Positions 42,482-51,008 of a stretch of DNA of 64,000 nt are shown here, in pieces. Origin of the DNA: Paenibacillus elgii NBRC 100335 (GTDB lineage: Bacteria > Bacillota > Bacilli > Paenibacillales > NBRC-103111). Both the position numbers and the translations under genes were made by a program. Numbering within the stretch: the first letter of the stretch is position 1; each line of letters starts with the position of its first letter. The DNA is taken from NCBI RefSeq assembly GCF_004000865.1, contig NZ_BIMB01000027.1:27713-91712 (forward strand), written 5' to 3'. The notes under the pieces were generated by a model. The model was not told where the DNA came from, ran no database searches, and saw nothing but the letters and a program-made list of their open reading frames with translations.

Positions 42482-43858
42482 ATGCCGAAAAAGCCCAGCC
42501 GCACGACGTTTCATAAGCGTCTGGATCATATGGTCGCCCAGCTCAGGGAAGATATCGTCAGCGGCAAGCTCTCCGTCGGAGAACACCTGCCGTCCGAGGT
42601 GGAGCTCGGCAAGCAGTACCAGCTCAGCAAAAATTCGGTCCGCAAAGGACTGGAAATGCTGGTGGACGAGCAGTTGATCGAGAAGGTGCCGAGAGTCGGC
42701 AACCGGGTCAGCAGCCCCGCGGTCCAGGGCAGCGTTACGATCAAGCTGGGCTATTACACCTCTGTCATGGAGCAGATGGACTTGAACCGGCTGCTGTCGG
42801 ATTTTCATGTTGCCTATCCGCATATCCGGGTGCAGACGGTAGCCCTTCCTTACGATAATTACGCGCAGGCGATCGAAGAATACATGAAGGGCGGTATGGT
42901 CGACGTATTTACGATCAACCATACCGATTATCAGCTTGTGGTGGACAGCGGCCGGCAGGAGTGGCTGGAGCCCATGAACCCGCCAGCCGGACAGTACCCG
43001 TTTCTGCAGAACGCGTTCAAACACCGCGACCGGTGCTTGGCGCTGCCGTTCGCCTTTTCCCCGGTTGTGCTGTGCTATAACCGCGATCATTTTGCCGACA
43101 AAGGGCTGGAGGAACCGGACAGCGGCTGGACGTGGGACGATTTGACCGAAACGGCGCAGAAGCTCGCGGATGAGCGGGGGCGGTTCGGGTTTTATTTTTA
43201 TTTCCTGTCGCAGAACCGGTGGCCGGTATTTTTGCTGCAAAGCGGGGACGTGGTCCGCTACGACGCGCAGGGGCGTCCGTCGTTTTGCGGGACGAAGCTG
43301 ATGGAAGGGCTGCGCAAATGCCGCGAGCTGGTCTACACGGAAGGCATGTTCCCGCGGTTTGCGGCGGAGAATGATGCCGACGCGGAAGCGCTGTTCCTGC
43401 AGGAAAAAGTGTCGATGATCATGACGACCTATTTCAGCTTGAACGATATCCGGGAGGCGGGGTTTTCTTTCGACGTGGCGCCACTGCCGTACCTGAACGA
43501 GCCGAGGACGCTGCTGCTTTCGGTTGCGCTCGGGATGAACCGTCATTCGGAGCAAAAGGAAGCGGCGCGAACGCTGGTTGATTACCTGCTGGGAGAAGCG
43601 GCCCAGCTGACGCTGCGTCAGAACACCTTCAGCATTCCAAGCCTGAAGAAGGCCGCGGAATGGCGCGGGAAGGGAACGGTCAAGCATCCGTCGCGCTACC
43701 CCATGTACCGCGAAATTATTCCGTCGTTCCGCTGGACGACGGACATTCATCTGAACGCGAGACAGGTGGAGGCGATGCACCGGGAGCTGAAGTGGTTCTG
43801 GTCCCGGATGGAAGAGGAAGATACGATTTGCCGTCGGCTGGAGGAGGCGCTGTCCTGA
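42482..43858 (+). CDS. GntR winged helix fused to a sugar ABC solute-binding-protein domain
   Basis: 458 residues. Residues about 10-75 are a GntR-type winged helix (LREDIVSGKLSVGEHLPSEVELGKQYQLSKNSVRKGLEMLVDEQLIEKV). From about 85 to the end the chain follows family-1 extracellular solute-binding proteins (IKLGYYTSVMEQMDLNRLLSDF ... GWTWDDLTETAQKLADERGRFGF ... SMIMTTYFSLNDI). There is no signal peptide, so the binding-protein fold works as a cytoplasmic sugar sensor. GGAGGGAC precedes the ATG. It lies directly upstream of a sugar ABC operon, which it probably controls. Confidence 0.85.
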   Translation: MPKKPSRTTFHKRLDHMVAQLREDIVSGKLSVGEHLPSEVELGKQYQLSKNSVRKGLEMLVDEQLIEKVPRVGNRVSSPAVQGSVTIKLGYYTSVMEQMDLNRLLSDFHVAYPHIRVQTVALPYDNYAQAIEEYMKGGMVDVFTINHTDYQLVVDSGRQEWLEPMNPPAGQYPFLQNAFKHRDRCLALPFAFSPVVLCYNRDHFADKGLEEPDSGWTWDDLTETAQKLADERGRFGFYFYFLSQNRWPVFLLQSGDVVRYDAQGRPSFCGTKLMEGLRKCRELVYTEGMFPRFAAENDADAEALFLQEKVSMIMTTYFSLNDIREAGFSFDVAPLPYLNEPRTLLLSVALGMNRHSEQKEAARTLVDYLLGEAAQLTLRQNTFSIPSLKKAAEWRGKGTVKHPSRYPMYREIIPSFRWTTDIHLNARQVEAMHRELKWFWSRMEEEDTICRRLEEALS

Positions 43859-43910
43859 GGCCGGACGGCTTTTCTTTTTTTTCTGGGGCTGTGGAATTTT
43901 TTGCGGACGG

Positions 43911-43939
43911 TTGACAGCGCTTTCTGATGTCGTTATAGT
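43911..43939 (+). promoter_or_regulatory. Promoter and cre-like site of the sugar ABC operon
   Basis: Perfect -35 TTGACA (43911-43916), 17 bases, -10 TATAGT (43934-43939). The -35 is part of TTGACAGCGCTTTCT, which fits the catabolite-responsive element consensus with one mismatch, suggesting CcpA repression. Confidence 0.65.
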
Positions 43940-43990
43940 ATAAATAAATACCAGATATGATCTAGAATGTGGTTGAAATTGATTTTCTAA

Positions 43991-44015
43991 GAACTGGATC
44001 ATTATTGGTTCTCAT
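43991..44015 (+). promoter_or_regulatory. Second candidate operator of the GntR-SBP regulator
   Basis: Imperfect dyad AGAACTGGATCATTATTGGTTCT (43990-44012) downstream of the promoter. Its complement contains ATGAGAACCA, identical to 42442-42451 before the regulator gene. Confidence 0.45.
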
Positions 44016-44138
44016 GGCTGAAAGGGGGACGGCCCGTCCGTCAAAAGAAAGCAGCGTCAACTGTCGATCAAAGTCCGGTGGGTCCGAAACAAGTCATGGA
44101 TTCGTCAGTTCAGTCTACAAGCGAGGAGGGTCACATCT

Positions 44139-45422
44139 ATGACCAAACGTGCATTATCGATGATGCTGCCGGCTGTGCTTTCGCTCGGCATCGTATTGTC
44201 CGGCTGCAGCTCGGATGCGGGCAGTACTGACAACGCAGCCGCTCCGGGCGCGCCCGGGGATAAGGTGGCCGGAGAAATTACCGTATGGGGGCATCCTTAT
44301 GTCGGTGACGATAAGAAGGAGCAGCTCAAGGCGTTCTGGAACGACACGATCGCCGCGTTCAAGCAGAAGTATCCCGACGTGAAAGTGAACTACGAAGAGA
44401 TTCCGTGGAAAAACCGGGAGCAAAAAATATTGACGGCGCTCGCTGCCGGGTCCGGTCCGGACGTCTTCTATCAGCTTCCGGATCAAATTCCACAGTTTGC
44501 CGGCAATAATGCCCTGGAGCCGCTTGACGCCTACGCTAAGGACATCCGTACGGACGATTTCAGCAAGGGAGCGTTAGCCGGCGCAACTTATCAGGGTAAA
44601 TTGTATGCGCTTCCGATTCTGCAGGAGGTCCAGACGCTGATCTACAACCCGGACGTAATCAAGGCGATCGGCGAAGATACGGCGAAGCTGCCGACGACCT
44701 GGGACGAATTTGACCGCTGGGCCGAGAAAGCGAAAGCCAAAGGCTATTACGCACGCAACTTCGAAGGCGGCGCGGGCTGCTGCAATGCCACGCTGTACCC
44801 CTTGCTGTGGCAGAGTGGCGGCAACGTGACGGACGACGGAGGCGGCATTATTTTGAACAATGACAAAGGCGTGCAGACGTTCGAGTATGTGAAGAAAATG
44901 TACGACAACGGCTGGATTCCGAAGGACTCGATCTCTAACGACAACCAGTTCCCCGAATTTTTGTCCGGCAAAATGCTGGCGGTCTGGGGGCAAGGCTCGA
45001 CGCTGGCAACGCTGAAAGCGCAGAAAAAACCATATGTGATCGGGCCGCCGCTGAAAAAGGAGAAGCAGGCGAGCTTCGGCACGGTAGGCATGTTCGTCGT
45101 CTCGAAAACGAGTAAAAATAAAGCCGCTGCCGTCGAATTCGCCAAATTCCTCACGAATACAGATACGGCCAAAGCGTTCAATAAATTGACCGGCTATTTG
45201 CCTGTCCGCAAATCGGCGGGCGACATTTATAACGACGACCAAGACATGAAGGAATTTATGAAGTACGCGGATCTGACGATCCCTGGTATCTCCCATCCGG
45301 CCGCCCGCGGATTTATGCCCAAGATTCAAGCGGAGATCGGCGCGATGCTGGAAGGCAAGAAGACGCCGAAGCAAGCGGCCGATGCCGCCGCCGAAGCGCT
45401 TAAGCTCGACGCGAAAAAGTAA
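44139..45422 (+). CDS. Sugar ABC transporter substrate-binding lipoprotein
   Basis: 427 residues. Lipoprotein signal with lipobox VLSGC (Cys23), then a Ser/Asp/Ala linker. The mature part is a family-1 solute-binding protein: EITVWGHPYVGDDKKEQLKAF, LTALAAGSGPDVFYQLPDQ, AVWGQGSTLATL, VEFAKFLTNTDTAKAFN. It should capture an oligosaccharide or glycoside outside the cell for the two permeases downstream. The ATPase is absent, as usual for loci that share MsmX. A promoter with a cre-like site lies 200 bases upstream. Confidence 0.92.
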   Translation: MTKRALSMMLPAVLSLGIVLSGCSSDAGSTDNAAAPGAPGDKVAGEITVWGHPYVGDDKKEQLKAFWNDTIAAFKQKYPDVKVNYEEIPWKNREQKILTALAAGSGPDVFYQLPDQIPQFAGNNALEPLDAYAKDIRTDDFSKGALAGATYQGKLYALPILQEVQTLIYNPDVIKAIGEDTAKLPTTWDEFDRWAEKAKAKGYYARNFEGGAGCCNATLYPLLWQSGGNVTDDGGGIILNNDKGVQTFEYVKKMYDNGWIPKDSISNDNQFPEFLSGKMLAVWGQGSTLATLKAQKKPYVIGPPLKKEKQASFGTVGMFVVSKTSKNKAAAVEFAKFLTNTDTAKAFNKLTGYLPVRKSAGDIYNDDQDMKEFMKYADLTIPGISHPAARGFMPKIQAEIGAMLEGKKTPKQAADAAAEALKLDAKK

Positions 45423-45508
45423 TTCGAAAACTAAAGTGGCGGGGAGGGGCAGCGACTGCCGCCGCCTCTCTCTGCGCCTCGGACCTGCAGGAGGTGACGA
45501 TTCGCCGT

Positions 45509-46441
45509 ATGGAATCCGTACGAAACTTGCATATTGAACAGCACAGTAGGCTATCCGGCCGGATCGCGCTGAGCTGGAAAAAGAACGCCATCATCTACGT
45601 TTTTCTGGTGCCGGTGCTGCTGCATTTTGTCGTATTTCAGTTCGCTCCGCTCGTCTTCAGCTTCGTGCTGACTTTCATGGATTGGCCGATGATCGGCGAG
45701 CCGTCCTTCGCGGGTCTCGGCAATTGGGAACGGTTCCTGCAGGATAAGCTGGCCTGGCGGTCGATCTGGAACACGGTGCTTTTCTCGGTCTATTATATCG
45801 TGCCGACGATGGCACTCGGCTTGATTTTGGCGCTGCTCGTCTACTCCAGAGTCAAGCTGGTCGGACTGTTCAAAGGGATGTTCTTCCTTCCGGTCGTCAC
45901 GTCGTTCGTCATCTTGTCTGGCATCTGGGCCTGGCTGTTCAAAGGAACGGACTACGGGGTGGTCAACCATCTGCTCAGCTATGTGGGGATCGAACCGCAG
46001 CTCTTTTTCTCCGATTCGAAGCAGGCGCTGCCGGTGCTGGCCGCTTTGAGCATTTTCAAAGTATGCGGCAGCACGATGGTATATTATTACGCCGGGCTGC
46101 AGTCGATTCCAGGGCACCTGTACGAAGCGGCGAAGATGGACGGCGCGACGGGCTGGCGAACGTTCTGGAGCGTCACGTTTCCGCTGCTGCTGCCGATTCA
46201 TTTTTACGTGGCGATCATTACGACCATCGGTTCGTTTCAAATTTTCGACTCCGCGTTTCTATTGACGGGAGGCGGCCCGGATTATTCGACGACGACGATC
46301 GTGTATTACTTGTATCAGGAAGGCTTCACGTCGCTGCGCTTCGGCTACGGCAGCGTGCTGGCGTACGTGCTTTTTTTCATCATTTTCACGATCTCGCTCG
46401 TGCAGCGCAAATTTCTCGGCAAAGACGTGTCCTACCATTAA
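45509..46441 (+). CDS. Sugar ABC transporter permease (MalF type)
   Basis: About 310 residues, six membrane helices. The EAA loop is EAAKMDGATGWRTFWSVTFPLL. Start is set at ATG 45509, 12 bases after AGGAGGTGA. A GTG at 45494 lies inside that site. It follows the binding protein by 86 bases and precedes the second permease. Confidence 0.92.
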   Translation: MESVRNLHIEQHSRLSGRIALSWKKNAIIYVFLVPVLLHFVVFQFAPLVFSFVLTFMDWPMIGEPSFAGLGNWERFLQDKLAWRSIWNTVLFSVYYIVPTMALGLILALLVYSRVKLVGLFKGMFFLPVVTSFVILSGIWAWLFKGTDYGVVNHLLSYVGIEPQLFFSDSKQALPVLAALSIFKVCGSTMVYYYAGLQSIPGHLYEAAKMDGATGWRTFWSVTFPLLLPIHFYVAIITTIGSFQIFDSAFLLTGGGPDYSTTTIVYYLYQEGFTSLRFGYGSVLAYVLFFIIFTISLVQRKFLGKDVSYH

Positions 46442-46468
46442 ACTTCGCGGAGAAAGGAGGCGAATGGC

Positions 46469-47281
46469 ATGACAGCTGGACGAAAAGCGCTGGTCTATAT
46501 CCCGCTCGTGTTGGCGGGCATCGCGTTCATGTTCCCGTTTGTCGTCATGGTGCTCGGATCGTTCAAAAAGCTGGATGTGGCGCTCGCCGATCCTTCCTTT
46601 TGGATTCCCGACCGGCCGACCTGGTACAACTACGGTTACATTTTCAACAGTGGCAGCATGATGCGCTGGCTATTCAACTCGCTCGTTATAACTTTGGTAC
46701 CGGTGGCGACGCAGATGTTTTTCGCCGGCGTGCTCGGATATATTTTCGCCAAAAAGCAGTTTCGGTTTAAAGAAACGATCTTCTGGTGCTTTATGGCGAT
46801 GGTCATGATCCCGAACCAGATGTTAATTATCCCCAAGTACATCATGTTCAGCAAAATGCATTGGATCAACACGTATTCCGCCATTATCGTGCCGGAGCTG
46901 TGGGCGATCATGGGCGTATTCCTGGTGCGGCAGTTCATGCAGACGATCCCGAAGGATCTGGAAGAAGCGGCTTATCTCGACGGGGCCGGAGATTTCAAAA
47001 TCTTGTTCCGGCTCATGGTGCCGCTGGCCAAGCCGGCGCTGGCGACCGTTGGAACGTTTGCGTTCATCTCATGCTGGAACGACTTGTTCACGCCGCTTAT
47101 TTTTACGACGTCCGAGAAAATGTTCCCGCTTACCGTGGGTCTCGCCTCCTTGTTGACCAAGGAGGGCAACTTCGGCTTCGAAATGGCCGGTGCAGTCATT
47201 TCGTTCGTTCCAACGTTTTTGATCTTTTTGTTTTTCCAGCGTTACTTCACAGAGGGCATTACGATGTCCGGCTTAAAATAA
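46469..47281 (+). CDS. Sugar ABC transporter permease (MalG type)
   Basis: 270 residues with six helices and the EAA loop EEAAYLDGAGDFKILFRLMVPLA. AAAGGAGG precedes the ATG. Partner of the MalF-type subunit 27 bases upstream. Confidence 0.92.
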   Translation: MTAGRKALVYIPLVLAGIAFMFPFVVMVLGSFKKLDVALADPSFWIPDRPTWYNYGYIFNSGSMMRWLFNSLVITLVPVATQMFFAGVLGYIFAKKQFRFKETIFWCFMAMVMIPNQMLIIPKYIMFSKMHWINTYSAIIVPELWAIMGVFLVRQFMQTIPKDLEEAAYLDGAGDFKILFRLMVPLAKPALATVGTFAFISCWNDLFTPLIFTTSEKMFPLTVGLASLLTKEGNFGFEMAGAVISFVPTFLIFLFFQRYFTEGITMSGLK

Positions 47282-47322
47282 TGGATTTAGATTCGGTTGG
47301 GAAAGAGAGAGGGGAGACCATC

Positions 47323-48321
47323 ATGAGGGCAGTAGTCGCCATCAACGGAGAGGCGGAGGTCAGACAAGTGCCCGAGCCGGTCGTGGAGCCGAATCGGATT
47401 CTGGTTCGCACCATATGTTCGGCGATCAGTCCGGGCACCGAGATCGCAATGAAAGAGCGGGCCGGCGCGAGTCCGGTCTCGCTTGGCTACAGTGCGGTCG
47501 GCACGGTGCTCCAAACCGGCGAAGGGGTGACGCATGTCCGTCCGGGCGACCGGGTTGCCTGCTATGGAGCCCCGTACGTGAAGCACGCGGAGCTGCTCGC
47601 CGTGCCGAAAGCACTTGCCATTCCGCTCCCGGACTCGTTGTCGGCCGAAGAGGCGGCATTCGTCGGTCTCGGAGCGATTGCGATTCACGGGCTTCGGCAA
47701 GCAGGGCTGCAATTCGGAAGCAAAGTAGCGGTGGTCGGGCTGGGCATTCTCGGTCAGCTCACCTGTCAGATTGCGGAAGCGGCGGGATACCGGGTGTACG
47801 CGCTGGACTTGCTGGAGGAGCGGTGCTCGATGCTCCGGCGTTCCGGGCTCCAAACGGTGTTTGCTTCTTACGAAGAGTTGGAGGCTTCGCTGCGGGCGGA
47901 TTATTTGGTCGAAGGCGCGGATGCGGTCGTCTTGTGCGCCGGCGGCGGGGGCGCGGAGCTGTTGAACCGGTCACTGGGCTGGCTGCGGGACCGGGGCCGG
48001 ATTGTCATTGTAGGGGACATGCATGCGGAGCTGTCCCGGGAGCTTATGTTTGCCAAAGAAGCGGAGCTGCACATCGCGCGTGCGGGCGGACCGGGGCGGT
48101 ACGACACCGCTTACGAGCAGGATGGCGTCGATTACCCGGTCGGCTTCGTGCGCTGGACGGAAGGGCGCAACATGTATGAATATATCCGCTTGCTTGGCGA
48201 GCGGAAGATCGACGTCATGCCGCTCATTTCCAAGAAGCTTCCGGTGGACCGGGCGGGAGAGGCGTACGAAGGGTACTTGCGCGCCCCGAAAGAAACGCTT
48301 GGCGTGCTGCTTACGTATTGA
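47323..48321 (+). CDS. Medium-chain dehydrogenase (zinc-type alcohol dehydrogenase-like)
   Basis: 332 residues from ATG 47323, with GGGGAG upstream. GroES-like N-terminal half (ICSAISPGTEIAMKERAG, HVRPGDRVACYG) and a Rossmann half with VAVVGLGILGQLTCQIAEAAG. It lacks the four-Cys structural zinc loop and the usual catalytic Cys-His pair, so it belongs to a reduced subgroup often found with sugar ABC operons. The likely role is oxidation of the imported sugar or an alcohol derived from it. It is last in the operon, 41 bases after the permease. Confidence 0.82.
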   Translation: MRAVVAINGEAEVRQVPEPVVEPNRILVRTICSAISPGTEIAMKERAGASPVSLGYSAVGTVLQTGEGVTHVRPGDRVACYGAPYVKHAELLAVPKALAIPLPDSLSAEEAAFVGLGAIAIHGLRQAGLQFGSKVAVVGLGILGQLTCQIAEAAGYRVYALDLLEERCSMLRRSGLQTVFASYEELEASLRADYLVEGADAVVLCAGGGGAELLNRSLGWLRDRGRIVIVGDMHAELSRELMFAKEAELHIARAGGPGRYDTAYEQDGVDYPVGFVRWTEGRNMYEYIRLLGERKIDVMPLISKKLPVDRAGEAYEGYLRAPKETLGVLLTY

Positions 48322-48351
48322 CCTAAACATAGCGAAGTGGGCGGCATGAGC

Positions 48352-48401
48352 AAATCCGGTTACGGGCTCTTCCAAAAAAGAAGAAGCCTGTAACCGGATT
48401 T
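48352..48401. terminator. Bidirectional terminator after the sugar operon
   Basis: Perfect 12-base stem AAATCCGGTTAC / GTAACCGGATTT, with an inner GGGCTCTTCC / GAAGAAGCC stem. Confidence 0.75.
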
Positions 48402-48425
48402 GGCGTTATTCAGAAGGATTATTGA

Positions 48426-49715
48426 TTATTGATAGGCTACGCTTTTCCATACCTCGCCGTTCCAGATTTCGAGCATCCCGGTAGTAATATTAAAATATTG
48501 AACACCGACTCCCATATGCCCATGATTCGGCCGGTCTTCCGTCGATCCCATCGCGTTAAGCGGCTCGAAGCGGATATTATATTTTTGATCTCCGGCCTTG
48601 TTCACAATCTTGTATGTCTTGGCACTCAGATGACAATTGATAATATGCGTTTCTTTGAATACTTCAATGCAGGTCGGGTTAGTTCCCGTATACCCGTCGA
48701 TGATCGAGTCTTGAATCATCGTCCGATAGCCTCCCCCAGAAACGGCGACCGCATTATCCGAGCACGTAAAGGCGCAGCGGTAAAATCCGTTAAGTGACTG
48801 ATTGTCGCCGAACTCGATCTTTACTTTGGCCAACCTGCCGGCGACGATGTCGCAATTCCAAAATACGTTTCGGTATCCCGTCTTGATGAGAACTCCGTAA
48901 TTGGCGGTTGTGCCTCTTTCGATAATGCATTTATCGAACTCGTTGCCGGTGGATTGATTATGGAAAGCATTTTTGCCGTAACCGGTTAAGGACTTATTCG
49001 AATCAAACAAGATCCCTACGTCTCCGGGATCGTTAATCTCGCAGCGGTAGAAGGCGTTATTGCCAGCCCCATTGAGCAGGACGATGCCTTGTGTACAGCG
49101 TTCAATGTTCACGGACACGAACGTATTGTTTTGAGATGAATCCATTCGTATGGCCGGACCGAGTACATTTTCGATTTGAACGGCTTGAAATAATCGCTCC
49201 ACGACGACAAAGGCCAGTTCGAGTCCGATTGTCGCAATCTGATTGCCATTGATGTACAATCCGGACATTTCTCCGTACCGATTTCCGTACTCGCTTGTGC
49301 CTTGGCTTGCAAATGTAAACATGCTTATAGGGGCTGCCGCTCTAATTTCGGAGGCATGTCCTACACCGTAAAAGCTGACATGCAATGGAACGCTGATCGT
49401 GTTTTTTATAAGATAGGTTCCGCCCGGGAAAAATACGGCTTTGCCGTTTTGACCAGCATAGGCAAAAGCATCGTTGATCGCCTTCGAGCTATCGTTTTTT
49501 CCGGTAGGATCGGCTCCGAAAGGAGCGTCCGTGACACTTACGAAATTTGAACTTGGGACATTGAGCGCAGCAGAGCCGTAAACGGCATTTGTAACGGAGT
49601 TTCCGTATACTTTGTCTACGCCACTTAAAAGACTGGCTCCAGCGGCGCCGACTCCGAGCGTTCCCAAGGAAGCGAGCAGTTTTCTTCTGCTGATTTGTTT
49701 GTTATCGTTATTCAT
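48426..49715 (-). CDS. Tat-exported right-handed beta-helix protein (pectate-lyase-3 type)
   Basis: 429 residues. The N-terminus has a twin-arginine signal (ISRRKLLASLGTLGVGAAGASLL). The domain opens with FVSVTDAPFGADPTGKNDSSKAINDAFAYAGQNGKAVFFPGGTYLI, the hallmark of pectate-lyase-3/glycosyl-hydrolase-28-like beta-helices, then about 12 coil repeats (N-x-F-x-x-C-x-I-x). It might be a polysaccharide lyase, epimerase or adhesin. Codon use is visibly more AT-rich than in neighbours, suggesting acquisition. Confidence 0.8.
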   Translation of the reverse strand: MNNDNKQISRRKLLASLGTLGVGAAGASLLSGVDKVYGNSVTNAVYGSAALNVPSSNFVSVTDAPFGADPTGKNDSSKAINDAFAYAGQNGKAVFFPGGTYLIKNTISVPLHVSFYGVGHASEIRAAAPISMFTFASQGTSEYGNRYGEMSGLYINGNQIATIGLELAFVVVERLFQAVQIENVLGPAIRMDSSQNNTFVSVNIERCTQGIVLLNGAGNNAFYRCEINDPGDVGILFDSNKSLTGYGKNAFHNQSTGNEFDKCIIERGTTANYGVLIKTGYRNVFWNCDIVAGRLAKVKIEFGDNQSLNGFYRCAFTCSDNAVAVSGGGYRTMIQDSIIDGYTGTNPTCIEVFKETHIINCHLSAKTYKIVNKAGDQKYNIRFEPLNAMGSTEDRPNHGHMGVGVQYFNITTGMLEIWNGEVWKSVAYQ

Positions 49716-49843
49716 GATCTGACCTCCATTTACTATACAATTCGTATCTATTATACGATTTTCCTTGAAATCGAGATACGTTTAGTATATAAAGAATCGT
49801 TAATATTAAGATTATTTAAGGTAGAGATGATTTTCACAATAAA

Positions 49844-49882
49844 AAAACAAGCCTTTCCGCAATTGCGCGGCAGGCTTGTTTT
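49844..49882 (-). terminator. Terminator of tagO
   Basis: AAAACAAGCCT (49844-49854) pairs with AGGCTTGTTTT (49872-49882). On the minus strand the stem is followed by seven Ts. Confidence 0.88.
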
Positions 49883-49908
49883 GCAATTCCTATAAATGAC
49901 GCGATAGA

Positions 49909-50892
49909 TTATACCGTAAGCAAAAGTAAAATGATCGAGGTTAAACTGAAGCACGTATTGATCAAGCAAAGAAACAGCACGACTTGCTTCGGATTCAAGC
50001 CGCTGCGCAGCAGCCGGTAATGCGCTTGGCTGGCGTCGGCCTGATAGATCGGCTTGCCGTTCATCATCCGTTTGAACACGACGAACAGGTTGTCGAAGAT
50101 CGGTACGCCGAGCGCCAAGATCGGAACGAGCAGCGACAGCACGGTCGCGCCTTTGAACGCCCCGTCCAAGGCGATGACGCCGAGCAGAAAGCCGAATAGC
50201 GTCGCGCCCGCGTCGCCCATGAACACTTTGGCCGGGGGTTTGTTGTATTTCAAGTAGGCTAGCGCCGCTCCGACCAGGATGATGGCGAGCATCGCCGAAT
50301 CGGACTGCGCTTTGGCCAGCGCGACAACGAACAGCGTGACCGCCGAAATCGCCGATAAACCGCCGGCCAGCCCATCCATGCCATCCGTAAAGTTAATGAC
50401 TGTCGTCACCCCGAAAATCCACATGACCGTCAGAAAAAATTGCAGCCAGACCGGCAGAATGACGTCGCTTCCGGTGAACGGATTATGGAACCCGTAAAAG
50501 ACGACGCCGGAGCTGTACACGATGACGGCTGCGGACAGCTGTACGATCAGCTTCGGCCAAGCGGCGAGTTCCTTGCCGTGGGTTTTATACCAGTCGTCCA
50601 CCATGCCGATGACGAGAATCAGCAGCGATCCGGCCAGGATGGCGGCGGACTGCTTCCAATCGTCCCGTACGAAGCACAGGTAGGTGATCACAAACCCCAC
50701 AAAGATGGCAAGTCCGGCCGTCAAGGGGATAGGTTCCCTATGTATTTTCCTTTCGTTGTCGACTTTGGGCTTATCGACAAAATCGATGCGAAACGCCAGG
50801 CGGCGCAGCGGGGGGATGAGCAAGAATACGATCGTAAATGACATAAGAAACGCGGCCACGTAAAGAATAAAAATCCCTCCACATTCCGTCAA
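49909..50892 (-). CDS. tagO: Undecaprenyl-phosphate N-acetylglucosaminyl 1-phosphate transferase
   Basis: Polytopic membrane enzyme that loads GlcNAc-1-phosphate on undecaprenyl phosphate, the first step of wall teichoic acid or related glycan synthesis. About ten helices. Motifs: DKPKVDNERKIHREPIPLTAG, GMVDDWY, INFTDGMDGLAGG, KVFMGDAGAT. Boundaries use TTG 50892, which has no ribosome binding site. A perfect GGAGGG (50875-50880) sits six bases before an in-frame ATT (50866-50868), which would give ILYVAAFLMSF, the usual N-terminus of the family. The true start may be that ATT. Confidence 0.9.
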   Translation of the reverse strand: MTECGGIFILYVAAFLMSFTIVFLLIPPLRRLAFRIDFVDKPKVDNERKIHREPIPLTAGLAIFVGFVITYLCFVRDDWKQSAAILAGSLLILVIGMVDDWYKTHGKELAAWPKLIVQLSAAVIVYSSGVVFYGFHNPFTGSDVILPVWLQFFLTVMWIFGVTTVINFTDGMDGLAGGLSAISAVTLFVVALAKAQSDSAMLAIILVGAALAYLKYNKPPAKVFMGDAGATLFGFLLGVIALDGAFKGATVLSLLVPILALGVPIFDNLFVVFKRMMNGKPIYQADASQAHYRLLRSGLNPKQVVLFLCLINTCFSLTSIILLLLTV

Positions 50893-51008
50893 TAATCGAG
50901 TGGCTATGATTTCCCATTATACCACACGGCTTATCCGAGACAAAGCGCAGTCATCGGTTTATCAGGATTGCGTCAGGCAGCTTGGGCGGCTGAAGCTGTG
51001 ATCGGTTG

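Noticed and set aside
42392..44002. 536-codon open frame antisense to the GntR-SBP gene
   Set aside because: Composition is Arg/His/Gln noise and the plus-strand protein has two recognisable domains.
46786..47322. Long upstream extension of the dehydrogenase frame
   Set aside because: Overlaps the MalG-type permease on the same strand; ATG 47323 has its own ribosome binding site and starts the domain.
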